A stretch of DNA of 27,500 nt from Paulinella micropora (GCA_019918135.1 WBZZ01004131.1:22501-50000), one strand, 5' to 3'. Shown: positions 1 to 8,828, numbered from the stretch's first letter. A program made the numbers and translations. Notes: a model not told the origin generated them from the sequence alone.

Positions 1-126
1 GTCATTAGAGCTTATCGTCAATTCTTCGTACTCCCTCACGGGTGAGACGATGGAGGCGCATGTGCAGAAATGCATCAGCCATTGACAGAGAAGCACTATT
101 ATTATTATTATTATTATTATTATTAT
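1..126 (+). mobile_element. Family A SINE, 3' part only, with (ATT)n tail
   Basis: The first 97 bases match the 3' body of the complete family A copies at 128-358 and 3313-3580, running from GTCATTAGAG to GAAGCACT. An (ATT)n tract of about 29 bases follows. The tRNA-like head is outside the window. No protein is expected; the translated poly-Tyr/Ile/Leu stretches are microsatellite artefacts. Confidence 0.75.
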
Positions 127-127
127 G

Positions 128-357
128 GACACCGTGATAGCCCAGTGGTCAAGTTCTACCATCTGGGCCCTGTCGCCAGTTCGATTCCCGTCGGTGCCAC
201 CAGTATTTTCATTGAACATACCGGTCCGTCTGGAAGTGTTGGAACTGCCCTTGCGGGGGTGTCATTAGAGCCTATCGTCAATTCTTCGTACTCTCCTCAC
301 GGGTGAGACGATGGAGGCGCATGTGCAGATTTGCATCAGCCATTGACAGAGAAGCAC

Positions 358-416
<59 letters not shown>
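128..416 (+). mobile_element. Family A tRNA-derived SINE, complete copy, with (ATT)19 tail
   Basis: The head at 128-202 looks like a tRNA. It has a pol III A box (TAGCCCAGTGG), a B box (AGTTCGATTCC), and an acceptor-like pairing of GACACCG at 128-134 with CGGTGCC at 192-198, with one mismatch, followed by ACCA. Three extra bases lie between the acceptor arm and the A box, and the T stem does not pair, so it is not a functional tRNA. A 150-base unrelated body follows to 358, then (ATT)n to 416. Internal A/B boxes plus a simple-repeat tail are the hallmarks of a SINE mobilised by LINE machinery. Another copy is at 3313-3580. Confidence 0.8.
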
Positions 417-460
417 GCTTTTTCTTCTGTTCCTCTTTTATTATTTATTATTATTATTAC

Positions 461-488
<28 letters not shown>
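417..488. repeat. Interrupted (ATT)n microsatellite between SINE A and repeat B
   Basis: A short T-rich spacer (417-437) is followed by imperfect ATT units, including one ACT interruption, that run directly into the first base of family B at 489. Confidence 0.85.
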
Positions 489-491
<3 letters not shown>

Positions 492-895
492 CCCAATGGC
501 CTCAAGGCGTTAAACTGTGACGCTAACTCATAACCCTTTGGTGGTAGATGCTGGGGAGGAGGGTCGTTGCGCGCGTAAAAGATCTTAAACTCCGCATATG
601 CTGGTTGATAGCCCAGGACCCAGCAGACACCAGATTGTTATGGGTGGGGTTTTGAGGCAGCTCTAGCAACCGCGCTTGGTGTATGCACTTGCACATTCGG
701 TGACGTCTTGCAAGAGGTTGCTGGGACTGCGGAATAACCTCGGCTTAGTGCAGTCTTGCCCTCAGGAGCTCCATCGGTGGCCCCGATCATCAGGCGAGAG
801 ACTGACACGGGGGGGTGGAGGACCTCGAACAAGGGTATTGGAGGCTTATGTCCGTTGAGGATATGCCATTAGCTGCATCAGTACGCCTCAGATAT

Positions 896-897
<2 letters not shown>
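489..897 (+). mobile_element. Dispersed repeat family B, copy 1
   Basis: This 409-base unit starts CAGCCCAATGG and ends CAGATATAG. It differs from copy 2 (974-1382) at only about four positions seen by eye (for example CGCTAAC/CGCCAAC and GGGTCG/GGGTTG). ATT microsatellites flank both ends. I see no ORF longer than about 65 codons and no convincing A/B box pair, so the class is unknown. It is probably a non-autonomous retroposon, or a unit of a tandem array. Confidence 0.75.

Positions 898-973
<76 letters not shown>
898..973. repeat. (ATT)25 microsatellite
   Basis: About 76 bases of uninterrupted ATT/TAT triplets separate the two copies of family B. Poly-Ile, poly-Leu and poly-Tyr readings of it are artefacts. 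Confidence 0.95.
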
Positions 974-976
<3 letters not shown>

Positions 977-1382
977 CCCAATGGCCTCAAGGCGTTAAAC
1001 TGTGACGCCAACTCATAACCCTTTGGTGGTAGATGCTGGGGAGGAGGGTTGTTGCGCGCGTAAAAGATCTTAAACTCCGCATATGCTGGTTGATAGCCCA
1101 GGACCCAGCAGACACCAGATTGTTATGGGTGGGGTTTCGAGGCAGCTCTAGCAACCGCGCTTGGTGTATGCACTTGCACATTCGGTGACGTCTTGCAAGA
1201 GGTTGCTGGGACTGCGGAATAACCTCGGCTTAGTGCAGTCTTGCCCTCAGGAGCTCCATCGGTGGCCCCGATCATCAGGCGAGAGACTGACACGGGGGGG
1301 TGGAGGACCTCGAAAAAGGGTATTGGAGGCTTATGTCCGTTGAGGATATGCCATTAGCTGCATCAGTACGCCTCAGATATAG
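974..1382 (+). mobile_element. Dispersed repeat family B, copy 2
   Basis: This is a near-identical direct repeat of 489-897 at an offset of exactly 485 bases, followed by a short (ATT)n to 1398 and then family C. The very low divergence means a recent tandem duplication (B plus its ATT tail) or two recent insertions. Confidence 0.75.
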
Positions 1383-1398
1383 TATTATTATTATTATT

Positions 1399-1572
1399 TA
1401 GGGAGTACATAGGCCATCGGTCCCTTTCCATGGGCTGATTGGTATAAAGCTCCTAGATTAATGTTCTATGCCGTCACTTCCTTTATTCCACCGATTGGTG
1501 TGGAGACTTTCCTTATGGAATGGAGGACTGGATGCACATGGCCTTTTGGCTCAGCAATTGGCAGACGATACA

Positions 1573-1631
<59 letters not shown>

Positions 1632-1647
1632 TGTTATTATTATTATT
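1399..1647 (+). mobile_element. Dispersed repeat family C, copy 1, with (ATT)n tail
   Basis: The body from 1399 to about 1573 starts TAGGGAGTACATAGG and ends in GGCAGACGATACAT. An (ATT)n tail with a TTG interruption continues to 1647. It matches 3620-3795 with few differences. TGGCTCAGCAATTGG near its 3' end resembles an A box, but no B box follows, so a tRNA origin is not supported. Confidence 0.7.
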
Positions 1648-1842
1648 CGATAGCATAGTTTAGAGAGGGGAGTATAGATACTTAGCTTTAGTATAGTTAG
1701 CTAGTGTGTGTGGCCTTCTATCAGTGAGCCTTTCCCTGTTTTTTTTTTCGAGTATATTTCTTCTAACGGGAAGCGCTGCCATTTTTTTTTAATTTAAACT
1801 CTCTTTTTATTATTATTATTATTATTCCTCTTTTGCTGCTGC
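1648..1842 (+). mobile_element. Dispersed repeat family D, copy 1
   Basis: A body of about 130 bases (GCATAGTTTAGAGAGG to AACGGGAAGCGCTG) ends in a T run and then imperfect ATT units at 1809-1826. It matches 3111-3254. It borders the 5' side of the host gene, so it probably lies in an upstream intron or the 5' flank. Confidence 0.65.
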
Positions 1843-1861
1843 TTTAATTAGCTTGCTCTTT

Positions 1862-2062
1862 AAGTTCACATCCGAGGACAACAAACATCGGGAGGGGGCG
1901 CTCGCGCTCGACGTTGCACTTACAAAGTACAACAATTTCGAACTGAAGGCGTCCACGCAAGTGGAGACATGTGAGGGTGAAACTTCACCTTGTGCTCCCG
2001 GGTCTTTTTCCCTATAAGTATGAAAGATTTTTATAAACTGATTGTTTATTTTTTATTTGCAG
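1862..2062 (+). other. Probable upstream exon and intron of the host gene (boundaries unresolved)
   Basis: After an acceptor-like TTAATTAG, the frame of TTC ACA TCC GAG GAC reads as plausible protein (TSEDNKHREG, then LALDVALTKYNN). The next exon needs two carried bases. Two donors give that phase: AAA|GTACAA near 1930, or AT|GTGAGG near 1968 if a different frame is used. The intron ends at TTTATTTGCAG (2062). The first exon and start codon of the gene are not identified. Confidence 0.4.
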
Positions 2063-2447
2063 GCTCTTCATTGTCTTTCCCATTGGTTGGCGCAAGAAGA
2101 CTCCTGCGCAAGTCAATCGAGGTACTGTATGTTTTTCAAAATTCACAAGCTGCACATATTTTTTATACTTGGATGTTGCAGGATCGAAGCGCTTCATTTT
2201 TGCTGCGCGCGAGGTCGACACTGACGGCGATGGCAAGGCTGACGAAATCCAATATCAGCTCATGGGTTTTTTTGGTTTTAACCTTAAACACTCTTGCATG
2301 CTTGATCCGTCGCCGATGGACTTCGAGAAGCAGGTGAAGCCCGCGTGGCTCCTCTACGTCGGTAACCCCACGAACCCGCCTATGATTTGCAACTGGCGGA
2401 AGCGGGAGCTTTTGCTTCTGTACGAAGCAAACAAGGTCATTTCTTCT

Positions 2448-2483
<36 letters not shown>

Positions 2484-3009
2484 ATTTTTCTTTTTCTTCT
2501 TCATATACATGTTATTATTCTTTTTCTCCACCAGCTCCATCTTTTTTTTTTTTTTTTGTTTTTTTTTTTTTGTTTTTGTTTTTGTTTTTTTTTGGCATCT
2601 TCCTTTTCTTTATTTTGCATATTTACTGCATGCTCGCCTGAAACGTTAGAAGAAGAATCAAAAAAAGGGCCCGACTGAGCCTCGCTCTTCGGGCAGGCCA
2701 AAAAAACTGAGATTCGGTAGCAACATTGTATGTAATGAAAAATGAAGGATGTATGTAATATTGTTTGGTTCTTTGTGCAGAATCCATCGACGTCGACGAT
2801 GTTCCAGACGTTCCAGACGTCCCTGAAGAAGAAGAGACCCCTGAGCCTCCTATGCCTAAGGGGTCCAGCAAGAAAAAGCCAGGTACTAGCAAATTTCATC
2901 TTTTTTTGTGTGCTTTTTTTTTCAGTGTTTCTAATTTCTGACGTGACTAGGCAAGCCGAAGTCCAAAAAGCCCGCGGTCGACGCTGATGAAGTGGACATG
3001 TCGTTGGAG
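2063..3009 (+). CDS. Host multi-exon gene of unknown function, five internal exons
   Basis: Exons 2063-2121, 2182-2435, 2650-2716, 2781-2882 and 2951-3009 are joined by GT-AG introns of 60, 214, 64 and 68 bases. Phases (entering with two carried bases, then 1, 0, 1, 1, ending 0) are consistent throughout and no stop occurs. The product begins LFIVFPIGW, a possible hydrophobic segment. It then contains VDTDGDGKADEI, which fits the D-x-D-x-D-G calcium loop of EF-hand or FG-GAP-like repeats, and a Trp-rich stretch (AWLLYVGNP, CNWRKREL). It ends in a Pro/Glu/Lys-rich tail (DVPDVPDVPEEEE, then GSSKKKPGKPKSKK). Codons favour G/C at third positions, unlike the flanking repeats. Exon 2650-2716 is the least certain, but its 67-base length is what the phase needs. 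I do not recognise the family. Confidence 0.6.
2436..2649 (+). other. Pyrimidine-rich intron
   Basis: The intron begins GTCATT and ends ACGTTAG. It consists mainly of (TTC)n and runs of T broken by single G or C (2540-2592). Runs of Ser and Phe read from it are artefacts. Confidence 0.5.
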
Positions 3010-3054
3010 GTATAATCTTTCCTACTCCTTCTTCTTCTTTTTCTTTTTTTTGTG

Positions 3055-3086
3055 AGGGGGGGGCCCCCGGGGGGGGGGGGGGGGGG
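3055..3086. repeat. G/C homopolymer tract
   Basis: Runs of G9, C5 and about G18 lie together. This is a likely site of sequencing or assembly uncertainty and a potential G-quadruplex on the + strand. Confidence 0.8.
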
Positions 3087-3110
3087 TCAAAAGGTCTCTT
3101 TGGGCGCCGC

Positions 3111-3258
3111 AGCATATAGTTTAGAGAGGGGAGTATAGCTACTAGCTTTAGTATGGCTAGCTAGTGTGTGTGGCATTCTATCAGTGAGCCTTTCCCTGTC
3201 TTTTTTTTTTCCGAGTATAATCTCTCTAACGGGAAGCGCTGACATTTTTTTTTCAAAC

Positions 3259-3309
<51 letters not shown>
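3111..3309 (+). mobile_element. Dispersed repeat family D, copy 2, with T run and (ATT)n
   Basis: The body at 3111-3254 matches 1651-1790, including the internal T run and AACGGGAAGCGCTG. It ends in a T run, CAAACTT, then (ATT)n to 3309. The order body, T run, ATT is shared by both copies, so the ATT tract looks like the tail of D. Confidence 0.7.
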
Positions 3310-3312
3310 TTG

Positions 3313-3579
3313 GACACCGTGATAGCCCAGTGGTCAAGTTCTACCATCTGGGCCCTGTCGCCAGTTCGATTCCCGTCGGTGCCACCAGTATTTTCATTGA
3401 ACATACCGGTCTATTTCTGGACCAGTATTTTCATTGAACATACCGGTCCGTCTGGAAGTGTTGGAACTGCCCTTGCGGGGGTGTCATTAGAGCTTATCGT
3501 CAATTCTTCGTACTCCCCTCACGGGTGAGACGATGGAGGCGCATGTGCAGAAATGCATCAGCCATTGACAGAGAAGCAC

Positions 3580-3618
<39 letters not shown>
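3313..3618 (+). mobile_element. Family A tRNA-derived SINE with internal duplication
   Basis: The tRNA-like head at 3313-3387 is the same as at 128-202, with A box, B box and ACCA end. Immediately after it a segment of about 28 bases, ACCAGTATTTTC to ATACCGGTC, is present twice, separated by TATTTCTGG. This duplication is absent from the copy at 128. The body continues to 3580, followed by (ATT)n to 3618. Confidence 0.8.
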
Positions 3619-3619
<1 letters not shown>

Positions 3620-3794
3620 TAGGGAGTACATAGGCCATCGGTCCCTTTCCATGGGCTGATTGGTATAAAGCTCCTAGAGTGATGTTCTATGCCGTCACTT
3701 CCTTTATTCCACCGATTGGTGTGGAGACTTTCCTTATGGAATGGAGGACTGGATGCACATGGCCTTTTGTCTCAGCAATTGGCAGGAGATATAC

Positions 3795-3834
<40 letters not shown>
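3620..3834 (+). mobile_element. Dispersed repeat family C, copy 2, with (ATT)n tail
   Basis: The body from 3620 to about 3795 matches 1399-1573 almost base for base; for example AGATTAATG is here AGAGTGATG. The (ATT)n tail runs to 3834. The junction with the SINE A tail upstream lies inside ATT triplets, as at the other family boundaries. Confidence 0.75.
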
Positions 3835-3835
<1 letters not shown>

Positions 3836-3894
3836 TTTGTTGTTGTTGTTGTCGTTGCTGTTGGTTTGTTCTGCCACTGCCTTGTTCGCAAGAA

Positions 3895-4506
3895 ATGAAC
3901 GACTTCTTTCAAAACAACGGCGACCGGTATTGTATTCAGGGTAGTTCGTCCGCCGGCGTGTCGAAAGAAGTCGTTCAGGATCTTGTGAACAAGGCAATGT
4001 CAGAACAAGCCGCATCCATTAAGGAAATGCTAGCAGAAGAAAGAAAGTTGAGAGAGGAGGAAAGGAAGAAAAAAGAAGCGCAAGATCGGAAGGAAAAAGA
4101 GGCGCAAGAGAAGCGACAACGGGAAGAGGAGAGAAGAAAGAGGAAGAATTCGAAGAAGGAGAAGGAGGAGGAGGAGGAGGAGGAGGAGGAGGAAAGCTCA
4201 GAAGAAGAGAACGAGAGAGTGAAGAAGAAGATGAAGAAGAATAACAAGAACAAGAAAAACTATGATGATAATGATAACAACAACAACAACATCAGCAACA
4301 ACAACAGCAACAACAACAACAACAACAAAAATAGTAAGAGCGAGAGAGAAAGCTTGCTGGAGGATCTCATCGCGCGGATGGCAGCTGGCGCTCTGTCTGC
4401 TGGTAACTCACCTTCCACCCCCCAACGCGGCACCGGTCTCACCGCTCCCAGCTCACCTAACGCATGGGAGTTTGTTTTAGCATCGCTTGCGCTGACTCGG
4501 CGCTAA
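3895..4506 (+). CDS. Charged coiled-coil protein; probable last exon of the gene at 2063
   Basis: An open frame with ATG at 3895 runs 203 codons to TAA at 4504. An alternative reading starts at the acceptor TGTATTCAG|GGT (3940), which joins the phase-0 exon ending at 3009. The product has a short Ser-rich start, an amphipathic helix (SKEVVQDLVNKAMSEQ), a long Glu/Lys/Arg coiled coil (about residues 45-90), a Glu run (GAG codons near 4166-4192), a basic segment and an Asn-rich tract from AAC repeats (4264-4330). The C-terminus is a Ser/Pro-rich tail. The composition suggests a nuclear or cytoskeletal scaffold, but no domain is recognised. Only a short leader lies between repeat C and the ATG, which favours the exon interpretation. 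Confidence 0.5.
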   Translation: MNDFFQNNGDRYCIQGSSSAGVSKEVVQDLVNKAMSEQAASIKEMLAEERKLREEERKKKEAQDRKEKEAQEKRQREEERRKRKNSKKEKEEEEEEEEEESSEEENERVKKKMKKNNKNKKNYDDNDNNNNNISNNNSNNNNNNKNSKSERESLLEDLIARMAAGALSAGNSPSTPQRGTGLTAPSSPNAWEFVLASLALTRR

Positions 4507-5121
4507 CTTCAAATGCACGCACCAGGTAGTTTGCATAGCTTTCACTTTTCTCCTTCATCTGAAAGATGTTTGAATTTGTTTTGTGTTTTTTTTCTTTGTA
4601 GTAGTGTAGTATTAATCGTAATTTTTTGCACTGGCAGGTTTGTTATGGTCGAAAGCGTGATTAAGAACGTTTGTCGCGTGCAAGAGTTAAACAAACTTCT
4701 AATTTAGTTAGTATGATATTACGGAGTTAGATTTATTATTTTTTTTAGTAATTAAAGAAATTTTGTTGTAGAATCTATGTATTTTGCGTGGCGACATCGC
4801 ACTTCTCTTCCTCCCCCGTTCCCCCCCCCCTCCCCCCCCCCCGGGGGGAATTTATTGTAGGTAAAAGCAATGTTTATTATCATAATAAAGTAAAATGCTT
4901 AATGTAAACAAAGATAAACAAACTTAAAAGCAAATTCTGCATGTTGGGCATTGTTATCATCATAGATTCATAGTAGCCGGGACTATGAAAAAGGAGAAAG
5001 ATTACCGTGTCGGACCGGTTCCTGCCCACCTCTGAAGATGAAGTTAAAGTGTATTACAATTAATAAAAACATGTTTTAATATTATTTTTATATGTTCTGC
5101 AATCAGTGAATTGATTTCCTT
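4507..5121. other. AT-rich non-coding stretch with poly-C tract
   Basis: A possible 3' UTR intron lies at 4525-4637 (CACCAG|GTAGTT to CACTGGCAG). A C-rich run with one T interruption occupies about 4819-4842 and is followed by GGGGGG. The rest is AT-rich, with no ORF above 60 codons that looks like protein. Similarity to element A starts near 5205 on its minus strand; 5122-5205 has no recognisable origin. Confidence 0.5.
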
Positions 5122-5817
5122 TCATTTCCACACGTTTTCAAAAAAGTCCATATACTTCATGGAAAATTTCGGAAAAAGGGATACCCCCAAGATTGTCGAA
5201 TGTTTAGTTATAGTACCATCTTCTAGCCGTATCCCGATTCTTTCTGGGTCATCGTCTAGGTCACTTCTCCGCTCTTGAGGAGGCTCCGCATAAACATCCT
5301 GCGTCTCCTCTTCCTCTCTTATGTTCGCCTTCGCATTCTCATATACCTCATAGGACCACTCAGCGTCCTCCTGGGTATGTAGCTCACAACATATCCCGTG
5401 ATCCGGGCCTTGTGGACTGTACCGTAGACCTGTGCGGTCATATCGGACTCCACTCGCCATCTCCATCGCCTCAATGTGGCTGACCTCATACACCTTGTCA
5501 GTGGACAAGTCTTCCATCTCCACCGTGGACACCAACGCCGATACTTCTGAGTTAAACTCTAGCCTAGAGAGGCTATCAGCGACCACATTTCGCTTTCCCG
5601 GTAGATGGACCATTGTAAAATCGAAACAAGACAAGAACGCTTGCCACCGCGCCAGCCGTCCAGTCTGTTCATGATTCATCAACCATAACAGGTTATGATG
5701 ATAAGTTCTGACAGTAAATTGAGGTCCTCCCCACAAATACTCTCTGAGCCTCTTGAGGGCCCACACCACCGCTAACGCCTCTCTTTGCCTTGTGCAATAG
5801 TTCTCTCCTCCGCACAC
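5122..5817 (-). pseudogene. Element A RNase H domain (3' end of pol)
   Basis: RNase H degrades the RNA strand of RNA/DNA hybrids during reverse transcription. Visible here are TRQREALAVVWALKRL (second catalytic acid, Glu), the LARWQAFLSCFDF strand and GKRNVVADSLSR (last Asp). The third-acid motif reads VRTYHHN at 5701-5703 where element B has VRTDHQN, so a catalytic Asp has become Tyr (GAT to TAT). The region after the RNase H is acidic and matches B until LEDGTI. The final 28 residues up to the stop at 5122 have no counterpart in B and mark the deletion junction. Confidence 0.8.
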
Positions 5818-6554
5818 AACTTCCTACTAATAAACATGATTGGGCGTAATTTCTTCTCCTCATCCTCTTGTTGTAATACAGCCCCAATCGCAAACTTAGA
5901 TGCGTCTGTATCGACTGCGAATTGTTTCGTAAAGTCGGGCATCGTTAACACCAGTCCTCCGTCTTTCGGGTCTTTATAAATAAGATCTTTGAGCGCATGA
6001 AACGCTTGCAAAGCCTCTTCGCCCCACTTCTCAAAGTCTCCAAAATCTATCATTTTCTCCAACTTAGCCCGTGTTGCACCCCAATGGGGTATAAACTGGC
6101 TATAGTATTGCGCCATCGCAAGGAATGAGTGCAAGTCAGTGCGGTTCTTCGGTATCGGTCGATTCATAATCTCCTCCTTCTTCTCTTTGGATATCGAGAC
6201 TCGATTATGGGAGATCTCGTACCCTAAGTATGTCACACTCGTCTTGGCAAGTTGACACTTCTTTAGATTGCACTTCAGGCCAAAAGCTCCGATGCGCCTG
6301 AATATATCGGACAAATGATCGATATGCTCCTCCATTGTGTTAGAGTATACGATAATGTCATCGATATAGCAAAATGCATATTCTCCCGCCTTCTGTTCCC
6401 GCCTTCTCATAAAGCCTCCGTCAGACAAATCATCGTACTGACTGCTCAACATCTTCTGCATCGCCTTCTGGAAAAGTCCTGGGGCTTGCTTGAGGCCCAT
6501 CGGAAGCACTTTCCATTGGTATATTCCATACCCACCACAAACGCCGTCAGCCAT
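5772..6554 (-). pseudogene. Element A reverse transcriptase, palm/thumb and start of RNase H
   Basis: RNA-dependent DNA polymerase segment. It shows YQWKVLPMGLKQAPG (RT domain 4, LPMGL), the catalytic FCYIDDIIVYS motif (YIDD at 6357-6368), CNLKKCQLAKTSVTYLGYEIS (thumb) and the connection region LHSFLAMAQYYSQF. It then reaches the first RNase H acid in VDTDASKFAIG. The first residues before GIYQW come from the wrong frame. The true junction with the upstream RT piece (6446-7057) is a frameshift near 6520-6530, and another near 5800 separates it from the remaining RNase H. Confidence 0.85.
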
Positions 6555-7057
6555 CTGGACTTTTCCTCCAGTGGTATCTGCCAGAAGCCATTCTTAAGGT
6601 CAATGACCGAATAGAATTTTGCATTCCGCAGTACTCTCCTTCCTTCTTCTAATGTCGGGAGAGGATTTCTCTCTTCCTCCAGCACCTTGTTAACACGAGC
6701 ATAGTTAACTGTCAGGCGCCATTCTCCTCCTGGCTTCGGCACTATTCTCGGTTGTGAGACTATTGGAGATGTTGATCTCTCAATAAAGTCCTCATTGAGT
6801 AGCTGTCTTGGTTGGGCTCCTATCTTCGCCTCATGTATACTCAAATTCGCCCTTCGTGGTGCCGGTGACGGCTCCGCACCCGGTATTTTGTAAATAACCG
6901 CAGTGAAATCTTCAGGCTTGACACCACCTGCATGTGGAAGGTAAAAAATTTCCTTGTTCGCCTCTAATCTGGCTTTTAAAAGCTCCTTCTCCTTCTCCGT
7001 GCCTACTCCTTCTTCCAATATTTTCCGCGCCGCCGCTTGAAAATCTTCATCAGACAT
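6446..7057 (-). pseudogene. Element A reverse transcriptase, fingers and first catalytic Asp
   Basis: This is the N-terminal half of RT. Motifs in order are SPAPRRANLSIHEAKI, IVSQPRIVPKPGGEWRLTVN, NPLPTLEEGRRVLR and YSVIDLKNGFWQIPL, the last carrying the first catalytic Asp. From GGVKPEDF onward it is over 90% identical to element B by eye. The last 25 residues (after FVVGME) are out of frame because of the frameshift near 6525. The upstream boundary with the linker ORF at 7062 is another frameshift. Confidence 0.85.
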
Positions 7058-7061
7058 CTGC

Positions 7062-7895
7062 TTATTGTTGCTTGAGGGGTTCTCTGTCCTCCTCCAAGCC
7101 TAAGTCCTCTTCCGAGACATCATCTAGGCCCGTCTTTTCATACGTGACCGTGTCCGGCTCATCATCTTTACCGAGCTCCACCAGCATGTCAATGAGTCTC
7201 GCGTATTGCAAAGGAGCTTTACGGGTGTAAAAACCATCAAAGCATGTGAATGCTTGCGGTATCAATTTCAACTTGTCGAGGTCTCTGAGCTTCCGCTTGT
7301 ATGCACTGCTCTGCTCACGAGTTCCCATACGACAAGCCACCACTAGCTGTTGCTTGCGAGAGGGTACCGGTATAGGATGATCAATAAGCAGGTCCCTTAT
7401 TTCCTGCGCCCATATCGCCTTCTCATTAAATGGCAGGATACTAGTATACGGCTTATTATTTTCGAATAAAGTCCGTAAGCATTTCTTCACTTCAGTTAGT
7501 GAACGCGGCCACGTCGGCTCGTCACCCCAGAAATCAGTAATAAAACTTTTAATAGTTTCTGGTGGAGTATCCGGGATTCGCCCCGTTCTCCTTGGTACAA
7601 ACGCCTCCCTTTTTTCTTCTCCTACTTTCGCATGGAAACAGTATCCGTTAGTAATATGGACATCTGTTCCTACTCCTTCCGCGAATCTCGCCAACGACGG
7701 GCTTCTTTGTGCGACACATATAATCTCCTCCTTTCGCTTCTCGATTAAGTCATAAATAGACTTTTTGTCCCAATGGCATGTCGGAACTGTGACAGTGCAC
7801 ACTTGGGATTCCCAATTGTCGATCCAGGACAGCTCATCTGGTCTTACGACATGGGGGTGAACGTACACCTCAAGTGCCTCATGTGCGATGGCCAT
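7062..7895 (-). pseudogene. Element A conserved linker domain between protease and RT
   Basis: About 240 residues link protease and RT. They match B residues 108-345 of the frame starting at 21722, with conserved blocks WDKKSI.DLIEKRKEEI, FWGDEPTWPRSLTEVKKCL, PYNEKAIWAQEIRD or PFNEKAIWAQEIRD, PIPVPSRKQ, GTREQSSAYKRKLRD and FTCFDGFYTRKAPLQYARL. No standard Ty3/Gypsy domain sits here, and the usual spacer is much shorter. Conservation above 85% in two decayed copies suggests past constraint. The function is unknown. Confidence 0.7.
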
Positions 7896-8749
7896 CTTTC
7901 GTGATCCGTCGCTAGACTCAGCTCATAAGCCTCATAAGAGTCAGTAGCGTTGAAGGGATCAATATCGTTCTTTTCTCCTCTTTTTACTCCATATATCACT
8001 CGCCGTGCGGCGCAATCAATCACAGCCCCCATCGTAGCCAATTGGTCATACGATGGTAATATTGACCCGTGGTAACCGGGGACGACATAAAGGTCCATGC
8101 GGTATACTCGTGCGGATTTTAATTTAAAGGTCAGTGTGATGATTCCCGTGATGACCGTCCGGCTACCCACTCCCTTCAGAGTACCAGTCGAATTTTTCAT
8201 ATTTCCGTCCACCCAGTCCCGGTATCGATTTAAAAACTTCCGGCCGACAATATTAATATTCGCCATCGTATAATTACCAACTTTTAATATTGTCTTCAAT
8301 GTTTCACAATTAAGTTCCGTATAACACAGAGCATCGGGCCTGTGTATAGTGACTGCGAGAACAAGAACTTTACGTTCCAAATTTTGGAGTCTTGTCTCTA
8401 AGTTTTTCAACTCCTCCTTCTTCTCCTCCTGCTTCACCTCATTAACATTGTCATTATTCTGCGGTACTGGTGCGTTTACTATGTGAGCGACATTGTCTTG
8501 TGGCACTTGAGTACACACATTGTCTTTTTGCTCGCCACCCGCGATCGTAGACATTGAGTCTGTTCGTGGTTGTTTGCTTGGCCGAGGCGATACGTCTGCC
8601 ATTGGCCTCCTCGCCTCCATCGCAAGTCTCGACTTCCTATTTGCAACAGTTATCATTGGTAACCGTGATGTATGAACGGGTATGAGACTACCTTGGGGCT
8701 GCAGTCTCTGTGTACCCACATCTTTGTATTCAGATTGAGGAAGCGTTGG
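7844..8749 (-). pseudogene. Element A Pol N-terminal region and aspartic protease
   Basis: The frame opens after TAG at 8750-8752. It holds a basic N-terminal segment (SLIPVHTSRLPM), a low-complexity Asn/Val part, a coiled coil (ELKNLETRLQNLERKVLVL) and a retropepsin-like fold. The fold is recognised by MANINIVGRKF, GVGSRTVITG, MDLYVVPGYHGSILPSYDQL and AVIDCAARRVIYG, which match the flap and C-terminal strands of Ty3/Gypsy proteases. The catalytic Asp position reads NYTMA (Tyr codon at 8270-8272), whereas element B has NDTMA. The protease would therefore be inactive here. A frameshift near 7890 joins it to the linker. Confidence 0.7.
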
Positions 8750-8828
8750 CTAATTGCACAACAGCATTAGAAAGCACTGCGACTTTAAAGTTAAACTTCA
8801 CAGTCTTCTCCTTCCTCGTTTCTTCCCC

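Larger units (their letters stand above)
3010..3939 (+). other. Large intron loaded with retroposons and microsatellites
   Basis: The donor GTATAATC at 3010 follows a phase-0 exon. The acceptor TGTATTCAG at 3939 precedes a phase-0 continuation in the open frame of the last exon. Between them lie a G/C homopolymer tract (3055-3086), family D (3111-3254), SINE A (3313-3580) and family C (3620-3795), each with an (ATT)n. The intron is an inference from phase and splice motifs. Confidence 0.45.

Noticed and set aside
1540..1565. Pol III A box in family C
   Set aside because: Only the A-box-like word is present, near the 3' end, without a B box; insufficient to call C tRNA-derived.
1..1660. CRISPR-like direct repeats with regular spacing
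   Set aside because: The units are 230-410 bases with ATT spacers, in eukaryotic DNA; no short repeat-spacer array or cas gene.
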